Part shown: positions 1-12,100 of the stretch, piece after piece
How positions within the stretch are numbered: position 1 is the stretch's first letter
How the letters are laid out: each line of letters opens with the position of its first letter
Source of the DNA: an uncultured Chitinophagaceae bacterium
Lineage (GTDB): Bacteria > Bacteroidota > Bacteroidia > Chitinophagales > Chitinophagaceae
Assembly: GCA_937897585.1 (NCBI GenBank)
Contig: CALCNY010000222.1
Location: 1 to 15,671, forward strand
DNA: 15,671 nucleotides
Direction of reading: 5' to 3'
The notes under the pieces: generated by a model
What the model saw: only the letters and a program-made list of their open reading frames with translations
What the model was told of the DNA's origin: nothing
The model's database searches: none
Made by a program: the position numbers and the translations under genes

Positions 1-49
1 TAATTTAATTCAATTAGATTTCATAGGTAAAAACACAAAACCAACCATT
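1..49 (+). other. Short AT-rich leader before the start codon
   Basis: The 49 bases before the start are AT-rich and contain no purine-rich Shine-Dalgarno sequence at the usual spacing; the stretch at 29-40 is A-rich. This is normal for Bacteroidota, which often initiate on A-rich leaders. The bases at 15-22 (TAGATTTC) match seven of eight positions of the Bacteroidota -7 box TAnnTTTG, but its -33 partner would lie outside the window, so no promoter is called. Confidence 0.4.
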
Positions 50-148
50 ATGGCACTTGCATGTACTCCAAAAGTTTCAAAATTTTTTAGATGTATTTCT
101 TTGCTCTTTATGCTGTTTATTATGAGTATTTCGGAGCAAAGTTTTGCA
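50..148 (+). other. Sec signal peptide, residues 1-33
   Basis: The N-terminus has a basic region (K8, K11, R14), a hydrophobic core at residues 16-27 (ISLLFMLFIMSI) and a polar stretch ending in S-F-A at 31-33, followed by QTQ. This fits signal peptidase I cleavage after Ala33. Cys5 and Cys15 lie before the hydrophobic core, not after it, so a lipoprotein signal is unlikely. The signal supports both the chosen start and export across the inner membrane. Confidence 0.88.
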
Positions 149-3100
149 CAAACTCAAACAGTTGTAACAACTACCGGGGCTGGATCGTTTACCGTCCCTG
201 CTGGGGTAACTGAAGTTACTGTTCGTGTGATTGGCGGTGGTGGAGGTGCAGGTAGAGGTAATACTGGATTTAGTGCAGGTGCAGGTGGTGGCGGTGGCTA
301 TGCCAGTAAAAAGTTTACCGGATTAACAGGGGGAACATCAGTAATTTATTATAGTGTGGGAACTGCTGGCGCAGGTTCAACAGCAAATGCTGGCACAGGA
401 ACCGCTGGTGGAGATAGTTGGGCAAACACTACTAATGCTGCTCCAACTACAAATTCCGGAGCTCTTGCGAAAGGGGGGGCTGGTGGAGTTGGATCTTCAA
501 CTGCTAATGCTTCCGGTGGAGCTGGAGGTGTTCTTGGTTATGGAGACACAACAAAAGTTGGCGGTAATGGTGGAAATGGAGTTACTTCCGGAGGTGCCGG
601 GGGAGGAGCTGCGGGATATGCACTTCAAAGCGCGGCCCCATCTGCAACAGGCATAACTCCTGGCACTGGTTCGCTGTTTTCAGGAAGCGGTGGAGCCGCA
701 GGAAATGGCGCCGGTACAACAACAGCATCTGTTGGTGGAAATTATGGTGGTGGAGGTGGAGCTACTTATGGTAAGAACAGCGGATTGGCAGGAGCTCAAG
801 GTGTTATAATCATAAATTACACACTACCCGTTTGCTCAGGAACTCCTGCTCCGGGAAATACTATCGCATCAGTAAACCCTGTAGGAGGTGGATCTTCAAC
901 TGTACTCTCATTACAAAATGCCACCGCAGGATCAGGTGTTACTTACCAATGGCAATCTTCAGCTAACAACTCAACATGGATAGATATTTCAGGCGCTACC
1001 AGTGCTACTTATACAGCTACTCCAACTGCGGCTACTTATTACCGTTGTAATGTGACTTGTTCTGGTGCTACAGGAACATCGAATTCATTACTAGTCAACT
1101 TAACATATTGCACTCCATCTGCGACTTCCACAACTTATTATATCACAGGAGTTACTATCACTAACGGACAAACGAATTTTGCCAATACTGGAACTTCATA
1201 CGGTTTAAGTAGTGGTTATAGTAATTATACGTCTACTATTTCTTGTAGCCAGTATGCAACTGGAACTGTAAATTTTGCTGTTGCATTGGCGGGTAATTCA
1301 GTTTCTAATACATATAGTTATGGTGTTGCTATATGGGTTGACTGGAATAAGAATTTTGTTTTTGATGCTGGTGAATTAATGTATAATTCAGCAGCTTATA
1401 TATATAGTGCCAGTGGTAGTTTTACAGTTCCTACTGGGACAGCAAATGGAGATTACAGAATGCGAGTTTTGGCTGATTATAATGCAACCAGTCCAGCGGC
1501 TTGCTCTGTTTCAAGTAATAATGGCGAGTGTGAAGATTATACCTTTACCGTTGTGACACAGCCTCCCACTTTAACAGTAGGCACATTGACAGCATTTGGA
1601 AATATTTGTGTGGGATCTTCTTCACCTCAAGTAGCTGGTTCTTATTATAGTTTCACTTTGTCTGGCACTGCCCTCACTGCTGATGCTACTATTGCGGCAT
1701 TAAGCGGTTACACATATTCGTTAACTCCGGTTAACGGTTATGCATCAACGCTTACAGTAACTCAAACAAGTGGATCAATTGCTTCAACCACCATTTATGT
1801 GAAGTTTACTCCAACAGCGGCACAGTCTTATTCAGGAAATATTTCAGTTAGTTCAACCGGTGCAACGACAAAAACGGTCGCAGCTTCAGGTACGGGTATA
1901 ACTGTTCCTAGCATTACTACACAACCTTCTACTTCCGGTCAAACATTATTACAAAATCAATCATCCGGAATCACAGCGCTTTCCGTAACGGCAACGGGAA
2001 CGGGTACACTAAGTTACAGGTGGTTTGTGAATGCAACAGGATCAACAGATACAACGGCTTCAACTTTTGTTACTGGAGCAACATCAGCTTCTTATACACC
2101 ATCAACAACTACAGGTGGTACTTTTTATTATTTCTGTACAGTGACAAATACTTGCGGAGCTACAGTTAGTAGCGCTTCTGGTGCTATTGTGGTGAATGTT
2201 TGTCCTACTCCTACTACGCCTGTAAATCAACCAACAGCAATAACATTCAGTTCTTATACGGATTCATTAAGAGTTGGCTTTACTGCAGCAGCAGGAGCTG
2301 ATGGTTATTTGGTAGTTCGTTATCCTTCAGCTACAACTACTCCTGATAATCCTACAGATAATACCAATTACACTGCAGGTGCAGCTTTTGGAACAGGTGG
2401 TACTGTGGTTTATTTCGGAACTGCCTCAACATTTAAAGACAACTATACAATAACCGCTAATACAACTTATAAGTATTTTGTATTTGCCTACAATGGTGGT
2501 GTTTGTGGATACACAGCGTATTTAACAACTTCACCATTGTCAGGTTCTGGTACGACTTGTGTATCTATACCTACAGCCAGCGCAGCAACTTCAATAGGAG
2601 CAACTAGCTTCACTGCCAACTGGACTGCAGTTACAGGTGCTACAGGTTACTTGTTGGATGTTTCCACTTCGTCAACTTTCGCAAGTTTTCTAACCGGATA
2701 TAATGGTCTATCAGTTTCAGGAGGTTCGACGGTAAGTTACAACGTGACCGGATTGTCTACTGTCACTACATATTATTATAGAGTAAGGGCGGTCAATTCA
2801 AGTGCTTCATGTACTACCGGTAACTCATCAACAATAACTGCTAGTACTTATCAGTCTATACCTTGGACTGAAGGGTTTGCAACTGCAGTTGTACCAGCTG
2901 GATGGAGTCTTTCGGGTATCACGAGTGGTGGTGGTATTGGAGTATATACCGGAATTATATCTGGAAATACAGGTAATGCTATTGTAGGATATTTGAATGC
3001 CACTTATGCTTCACAGTCATTCATTACGCCAACATTTGCCAATGTGCCTTTAAATTCTTATTTCTCCTTTGATTATCGTGTGTGTACAAATGCCGGTGCT

Positions 3101-6100
3101 GATTTGACAACATGGAGCGGATCTTATAAATTTCAAATTTCTACAGATGGTACTACCTATGTTGATTTGACTACAGCAAGCAGTGCAGTAACAACAGGTG
3201 GATATGTTAGAGTATCTGTTGCTATTCCAAATACATATGCTGGTAATAAGATTGTTTTGAAATGTTTGTTGACCAGAACTGGTGGAACCACTTATTATGG
3301 TTTTGATAATTTCCAAATCAAAGCCACCTGTACTGCTCCTACGGCTCCAACTTCTTATTCAGCCACTGCAGGGCCAGGTACTGCTACTATATCATTTACA
3401 CCCAATGCTACAAGACCTGATAATTATTTGATTGTAAGATATCCTGCCGGAAGCACTAACGTGGTAGCACCAACGAATACTACTTCTTATACGGTGGGCA
3501 CAGTTTTAGGAGATGGAGTTGTAAGTAATATCGTTTCTGGTACCGCTACTTCAGCCATTGCAACTGGATTGAGTCCAAATACTTCTTATGATTTTTACAT
3601 ATACGCATATAATGGTTCTAGTTGCTTGAGTGGGCCTGTTTATGGAACTGCATTATCAGGTTCAACTACAACTTCAGGTTGTCCTACATTAAATGCAACC
3701 ATTACAATTGGTACTTCCGGTGCTGATTATGCAACACTGACAGATGCTTCGGCTATTCTTAATGGTTGTCCTGTATCTCAACCAACTTTGGTTAAATTGA
3801 ATGCGGATTATGATCCAACAATTGAAGCTTATCCTATTACATTATTGAATAACAGTGGTGCGAGTGCAACAAATACTATCACTATACAGCCTGCATCAGA
3901 TGCGGTTTCATTTACCTTGAATGGCACTACTACATCTCCAATCATTGATTTAAGTGGAGCTCAATATTATATTTTAGATGGTCGTGCAGCAGGAGTGGGT
4001 GCTTCAATTCTGAATATCACCAACTCAGGAAATGGACCTGCATTGAGATTGACTTCCAATGCTCAGAATAATATCGTTAGGTATGTGAATCTTAAATCGT
4101 CTAACACATCTACAACAAGCGGTGTGGTTTACTTTGGAACAGCGGTTGGAACTACTGCTGCTTCAGGTAACAACAACAATACCATCGAATATTGCGGTAT
4201 CAATGGTAATTCAGTGTCTCCTAATGGTATCTATGCCACAGGAAGCGCAACACCTGCCGATAATAAATCAAACACGATTTCCAACAACAATATCTATGAT
4301 TATTTCTCTGATGTGGCAGCTATCAGAAACGCGGGTATTCTTATCGGCACCGGAAATGCTATATCTACCGGTGCTGCATGGACGATATCAGGAAACAGTT
4401 TCTATCAAACTGCTACCAGAACATATGCTACAGCAGTGACTGCTTATCATGCCATCAACGCTGATGGAGGTGATGGTGCTTTCACAATTTCCAACAACTA
4501 CATTGGTGGAACTGCTTCTGCATTAGGGGGTACTCCAATGACATTGACAAGTGCTTCTACATTCACTCCATATTTTTTCAGAATATTTGCTGGTAATCAA
4601 GCTACAACCAACATTTCTGGAAACAGTTTTGGTAACATGGCTCTGACAACCGCCTCTATTTCTACAACATTGAATACTGCTATCGGAGCGCATTCCGGTC
4701 AGATAGTCATCAACAACAATACAATAGGTAGTGCTACAACAGCAGGTTCAATCACCTTCACCGGTGGTGCTGCTAGTGCATTCTGTGGTATGTTCTTGGC
4801 GAATGGTACTTCATCAACTTCTAACTACATCAATGCAACTAATAATACCATTGCCGGTATCAGTATTTCCGGTGCTAATGCCAATAGCTTCATGGGTATC
4901 GGTTATTCCAACGCAGCTACTACATTGTCTGCGGCAAGTACGATAACCGGAAACTCAATTGGTACCTCATCAGCAGGAATCACCAATAGTACAACTGGAA
5001 ATATTGTTGGTATATCAAATACTAACACAATTGGTGCCACTATTTCAGGTAACACCATTACCAATTTGAATGCAACAAACGCTGCTACTTCTCAGATAGT
5101 TGGTATCACGAATACAGCCGGTGCAGTTACTATTGGTTCAACCGGATCAGGTAATACATTAAGCAACTTCAATAGTGCCACAGCAAATACAGGTACTACA
5201 ACATCTGCTTCTATCATAGGTATTTCAAACACATCAACAACTGCTCCCGTAAATATTGGTAACAATAGTGTAAGTGGATTGACTAATAGTGCCAACGCAG
5301 CAGTGAACATGATTGGAATTTATTATGCAGGCCCAACTACAGGGGTGAGTGCTGTTAAGAACAATATTATCTATGGAGTATCTGCCAGCAATGCATCAGC
5401 TACTTCGTCTATACCTTATGGTATGTATGTGGCATCAGGTACTTCTGTTTTCAGTAACAACATCGTAAGAATGGGAACTACCAACGCTACTATTGCAAAT
5501 GCCATTCATGGTATTTATGATGTTTCAGGCTCGAACAACTATTATTACAATTCTATTTATATTGGTGGTTCATCTGTTGGTACTACGGCCAATAATACTT
5601 ATGCTTTCAGAAGTGCAAGTACGGGTACACGTGCATTCCAGAATAATATTTTCATGAATGCTCGTTCTAATGCAACCACCGGTGGTAAACATTATGCCGT
5701 TGCTGTTGCAGGTTCTACCGCAGCTCCAACAGGATTAACTATCAGTAACAATGATTATTTTGTTACAGGTACAGGTGGTGTGTTAGGTTTATATAACGCT
5801 GCGGATGTAACTAGTTTGGCTAACTGGAAAGCCACTACATATGCTTCGGGTAAAGGTCCTGGTTTGGATAACAACTCATATTCCAATGAGCCTAATTTCA
5901 ACGCTCCTACATCAGCTGTTCCTGATTTGACTATCAATGGTGCTATCGCTTCGGTTTTAGAAAGTCAAGGAACACCTATCTCTGGTATTACCACCGATTA
6001 CGCAGGTAACACCAGAAACGTGAGCACTCCAGATATTGGTGCTTACGAATTCAATGGCATATCAGCTGTACCAGTAATCAACAGTGTATCATCCGATCCT

Positions 6101-9100
6101 AACAATTGCTCTGCTGTTTCACATGCTGTCACAGCTTCCATCACTGCATTGGGATCGCCTTTGACTTCTGTTCAAATCAATTACTCTTATAACGGTACTG
6201 CACAAACGCCTGTTACTATGACTTTATCAAGTACCAGCGGAAGTACTTATACTTATTCGGGTTCAATTCCTGTAGCTACACCAGCGAATGCTACTGTAGC
6301 ATGGTCTGTTGTCGCAACTGACGGCACATTTACTGTAAGCAGAAGCGGAACAAATTATACAGATGCTCCTAATACTGGAATTACTTTAAATGCAACGGCT
6401 TCTGTAAATCCTGTTTGCACAGGTTTGGGTACAACTCTAAGCGCGAGTGTTTCTCCGGCTTATACTAATATCAGTGAAGGGTTTGAAGGGGCTACCTTCC
6501 CACCAGCCGGCTGGACTTCATTGAATGCAGGATCAGGAAACTCATGGGCATCGGGAACAGGGTATGTATGTACAGGCACTAAATCAATGCAGTATTCTTA
6601 TAGTTCATTATATGCTGCCAATGCATGGATGATTTCTCCTTCTATCAATACAGTTGCTGGTACTACTTACACTGTTTCATTTAAATATAAATCTTACGGA
6701 AGTACCACATCTCCTGAAGCATTGAAAGTTACTTATGGAACTGCCGCTACTGCTGCAGCTCAAACTAATGTAATCTGGAGTAATGCTTCTATTTCCAATA
6801 CAACTTGTGCAACTGTTACCACTACATTTACTGCCCCAACAACAGGAACTTACTATGTTGGATTCAATTGTTACTCACCTGCCAACTACTGGTATTTAGG
6901 TGTTGATGATATCAGTATTACGGGTGGTATCAATAGTTCAGGACTATCTTATTCATGGTCTGATGGAAGCAGTGTTGTTTCAACAGCTTCATCATTCTCA
7001 TCAACAATAAATTCTACAACAACTTATACGGTTTCGTCTACTATCAACAGTTGCCCTATTTCGGGTTCTGTTGCAGTTACAGCAACTCCATTACCTTCTG
7101 CTCCTTCAGCTGTCGGTACTGCACAGTGTGGAACAGGAGTGCCATCTATTACAGCAACTACTGCAGGACAAAATGGAACTTTCAGATGGTATACTGCATC
7201 AACAGGCGGAAGTGCTATTGCAACAGGAGCAACTCCTGTATTACCTTCTATCAGTTCCACAACAACTTATTATGTTTCTGAAGATGGAGGTTCTGGTCCA
7301 TCAGGATCATGTGAAAGTTCTCGTACAGCCGTTACAGTGACTGTTAATCAACCTGATGCTATTGATGCGGTTGCTGATTTTAATACATTATGTTTAAATG
7401 GTACAGTGAGCTTGAGTGTAAGTAATATTGCTTCAGGTCCTTCTAATAACTATACATTTACATGGACAGCCATTCCTTCAACAGGAAGTGGAATCACTTC
7501 AACTGTTACAGGCTCAACTGCAGCAATTACACCAACAGCTACCGGAACATATAAATATATTGCAACAGGCGTAGATGGAATATGTTCTATTAAAGATACA
7601 GTGACTGTTTTGGTTAATGGTTTGCCTCCCATTCAATCTGTGAATGCAAGTGCCACAACTGTATGTGCAGGAACGCCTGTAAATTTATCTACTCAGATTA
7701 TTACTAACTCAAGTGGCGCATTTATTACATCAACAAATGGTACAGTAAACATTGGAAATGATGTTACAATATCTGCTGCCAATTCAAACTACACTGCATT
7801 TTGTAACAAAACAGCTCAATATAGAAGTCAGGCGATTATTACTGCTTCAGAATTAACAGCAGCAGGTTTGTATGCAGGAAATATCACTTCACTGGCATTC
7901 AACATCACTGCTGCGGGCGGTGCTACCACCAACAGTAACTTTACAGTTAAAATCGCAGGTGTATCTGAATCTGCTTTTGCTACCACTTCATTCCTGACTC
8001 CTTCCATGACAACAGTGTATGGTCCAAGCACCTACACACATGGTAGCAGCGGCTGGCAAACGATTACATTTGCTACACCATTCGTATGGAACGGGACTTC
8101 TAATTTGTTGATTGAAGTTTCTCATTCCGGTTCAAACTTGGGCGGTTCAAATAACGCCACTACATATTATTCAACAACAACCGGAAACACTTATCTCTAT
8201 TCTACTGCAGCATCTCCAACAACAGGTACTCAGGCAACTACAAGGTTGAATATGCAAATCGGTGGTAGAGTAGGTAATGATCTAACAGGCAATTACAACT
8301 GGACCTGGACTCCGGGTTCATTGTCTGGAGCAACTCAGACTGTTGCACCGACAACTACCACAACATATACTGTAACCGCTCAAAATCCGACTACGGGTTG
8401 TACAAAATCCGGTAGTGTTACTGTGACAGTAAATGAATTGCCTGCTTCTGCAGAAACGTCAAACTCATCTCAGTGTGGATTGGGAGTTCCTACATGTTTT
8501 GCCGCAGGAAGCACCAATGGAAATTATAGATGGTATTTAACTGAAACCGGCGGAACAGCTATTCCGGGAGAAGTGAATAATTCACTGAACACTTATAGTA
8601 TTTCTACAACAACTACTTTCTATGTTGCCATAACAAATGGTACTTGTGAAAGTATACGAACTCCGGTTACTGCCACAGTAATTCTTCCTGATGCTGTTGA
8701 TGCAACTGTAAATAATTACGCTGCTTGTGCCGGATCTTCAATCAATCTGTCAGCGATTCAAACCGGAACTACAAACAATTATACATTTACATGGACAGCT
8801 TCACCTTCTCAAGGCAGTGGCATTAATAGTTCTGTTACAGGAAGCAGTGTTTCTGCTCAACCTTCAACGTCCGGTAATTATGTTTACACACTAACTGCTG
8901 TTGATAATTCGCTGGGTTGTACAATTATTGATACACTTCAGGTTCGTATTGATAGTTTACCTACAATATCGTCAATCACAGCAACACCTGCCTCATACTG
9001 CGCAGGTGGTAGTTCAACAATAGCGGTAACTTCAAATTATTTCAGCAATGGTTCTGCAACTGCAGCAACATATACTGCTCCTCCTGCAGTTTCCTCGGCA

Positions 9101-12100
9101 ACAACCGATGAAGATTTAGGTAATGTCACTTTAACTCAGGGTTCAAATACAATTATAAATAACACAACTGCAAGAAACAGTTTAGTAGGAACTATTGGTA
9201 CAGCTTCGGGTACTGCTGGTAGTTACTCCAACTTTACAGCATTTGGACCTTATGCAGTAACTGCGGGTCAAACGTATAGTTTCTCTGTGAGTTCATTAAA
9301 ACAAACGACTGCGTTTTCAAACTCAATGGCGATTTATATTGACTATAACAGAGATGGTGATTTCGAAGATGCAGGAGAGGCTGTTTATGTAGCTTCAGCA
9401 ACTGTTTCAGGGAATCATACTGAAACAGGAAGCTTTACAATTCCAAATACAGCAAGTCTTGGTGTTACCAGAATGAGAGTGATATGTAATGAAGGTTTGA
9501 TAACTGGTCCAACCATGTCTATCAGCTATGGTGAGTTTGAGGAATATAATTTACGAATCAGTGGAACAGTTACAGGTGTAAATCCTGCATATACTTATTC
9601 CTGGAATCCAGGAAACATATCAGGAGCGAATACTACCGTTTCTCCGTCGATTACCACTACTTATACAGCAACTGTTACAAACGCTGCTACCGGTTGTTTC
9701 AGTAGTTCGGATGTGGTAGTTACAGTAAACCAATTGCCTGCAGCTCCATCAGTTAATGGCTCTGAGCAATGTGGAGCCGGTATCCCTGCAGCTTCAGTTT
9801 CTTCAAATTCAGGAGCGGCATCTCCAAGGTTCAGATGGTATTTAGCTTCAACAGGAGGCTCACCTGTTCAAGATTCAACATTGAATACTTATGCCAACAG
9901 TATTTTGGTAACTGATACTTTCTATGTGTCTGAAGTCAGTGCTTTTGACTGCGAGGGTCCAAGATCAGCAGCTTTAGTGGCGACTGTGAATCAGCCTGAT
10001 CCACTTACTGTTGATGCAACTACAACCAATGTTTGTCTGGGTGGTTCATTTGATATCAGTTCGTCATATACATCCACACTGAACTACTATTCAACTTATG
10101 TATTATCTGTAACACCGTTATCAGGCAGTGGATTAAGCAGTTCAGTATCTTTAACGGACAATGGCACAGGAACTGATCCTTATACCATTACACCAACAGC
10201 TCCGGGAACTTATGTTTTCCAAATTACAGCAAACGATGTCGATCAGGGTTGTATCGCTTACGCATACAAAACCATTACAGTGAGTGCGTTACCTGTAATC
10301 GACAGTGTGAAAGCTGGAGCCAGCAGTGTATGTACTGGTAGCACAGTTACGCTGAATGCTTATTCTTCAGTATCAGTAGTTACATCAGGACCTCAGGTAT
10401 TGCCTACCGGATATTGTGCCGGTGGTGGTGGTACTAATACCGCTGACGAACAAATCTTTGGTGTAAGTTTTGGTTCAATGGTTAATATTCAAACTGAAAA
10501 CTGTAGTTCTAACTATGCTGATTATTCATCCAGTATTGCTGCCCCTACAGTTACTCCTGGTCAGTCATATCCATTCTCAGTAACTCAGAATGAGTGTGAC
10601 GGAGCTACTTACTATTCCAATGGCTTATCAATCTTTATTGACTATAACCGTAATGGTTTATTCACTGATGCGGGAGAACAAGTGTATACCACTTCAGTTA
10701 CTTCTGCAGCATCAGCATCTGGTTCGAACATAAGATCAGGTACTGTCACTATTCCTTCAACTGCATCTGCCGGTTTGACCAAGATGAGAGTTGTTGTGAT
10801 TGAAGGTGTTACTTCACCTACAGCTTGCGGAACCTACACTTATGGTGAGACAGAGGATTATGCTGTAAATATTTCCGGTAATGTAGTGACTACTATACCG
10901 GTGAATCCTAACCTGACTTACACATGGAATCCGGGTGGAGCGACAGGATCAACTGTCACCATCAATCCAACTTCATCAGCCAGCTATACATGTACAGTTA
11001 CTAACGCAGCAGGTTGTACAGCAACTTCTTCTGCGATTGCTATCACTGTTAATCCTATACCTTCAGCACCTGCTGTGTCTAATTCAACACAGTGTGGTTC
11101 AGGTGTACCAACTTGCTCTGCTACTGCTTCAGTAGGAGGTACGTTAAAATGGTATAGTGCTGCAACGGGAGGTACATTGTTGCAGACGGGAGGTTCAACT
11201 TATACAGGTTCTGTATCAACTACTACCCATTTCTATGTATCTGAAACTTCAACAGCAGGTTGTGAAGGACCAAGAGCCGATGTTATGGTTACTGTAAGTC
11301 AGCCTGATCCGATTGTAGCTACTTCAAACGGTCCAATTTGTTTGAATGGAAGTCTTAACCTGACTGCAACAGTAAGCTCGGGCACCAATTCGAACAACTA
11401 TACTTATGTATGGGGTTCAACTTCAGGATCCGGTATAACAGGAACGGTTAGTGGCGGAACTGGTTCATTTGGAACGCCTGCTACTACTTCTGTTGTTCCA
11501 ACATTGAATGGAACTTATGTTTATACAGTTACTGGAACTGATGCTTCAGGTGTCAACACTTGTACTTCTTCAGCTACAGTAAGTGTATTAGTAAATGCAA
11601 ATCCTGTTATCACCAGTTTGACAAGCGCAGCTACAACTATTTGCTCAGGAGCAAGTACCAATCTTGTTGCTGCCTCTGTTGTAAGTGCCACCGGTAATGC
11701 AACATTGGGTGCTGGTGGTACTGTAGGTTCAAGTTATGATGCGATCTTCTATCATCTTTATGGCGGTAACAAATCTCAATACCTGGTTCGTGCTTCAGAA
11801 TTGACAGCACTTGGTTTGGGAGCAGGAAATATCAATTCATTGAAAATAAATATGAATACAGTCACTAGTGCTTCTTATGGAAGTTTTGCTTTGAGTATCG
11901 GTTCTACCGCTCAGACTGTCATGACTACGACCATGATTAGCACAGGATTAAATCAGGTTTACTCTTCAGCAAACTTTACTCCTGCAACAGGTTCAAATAC
12001 ATTCACCTTCAGTTCTCCATTCTATTGGGACGGAACTTCCAATGTGGTGATACAATTCTGCTGGAGCAACAACAATACCGGTGGTACCAGCAACTATGCA

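Noticed and set aside
15..22. TAGATTTC, close to the Bacteroidota -7 promoter box
   Set aside because: One mismatch at the final base, in very AT-rich sequence, and the -33 element would be outside the window, so it cannot be told from chance.
50..148. Lipoprotein signal because of Cys5 and Cys15
   Set aside because: Both cysteines precede the hydrophobic core, and the cleavage region reads S-F-A-Q with no cysteine.
354..656. 100-residue plus-strand frame in another phase, rich in Leu, Gln and Glu
   Set aside because: It is a frame-shifted reading of the Gly/Ala/Thr-rich domain; the repeated Leu-Gln and Val-Glu pattern is what shifted GGA and GCA codons give.
3050..3316. 88-residue minus-strand frame rich in Ser, Ile and Cys
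   Set aside because: It is the shadow of the jelly-roll domain on the plus strand; its composition is odd and no signal or domain is visible.
3680..6052. Polysaccharide lyase or pectinase activity in the beta-helix
   Set aside because: The fold fits, but I could not see a catalytic motif, so enzymatic function is not claimed.
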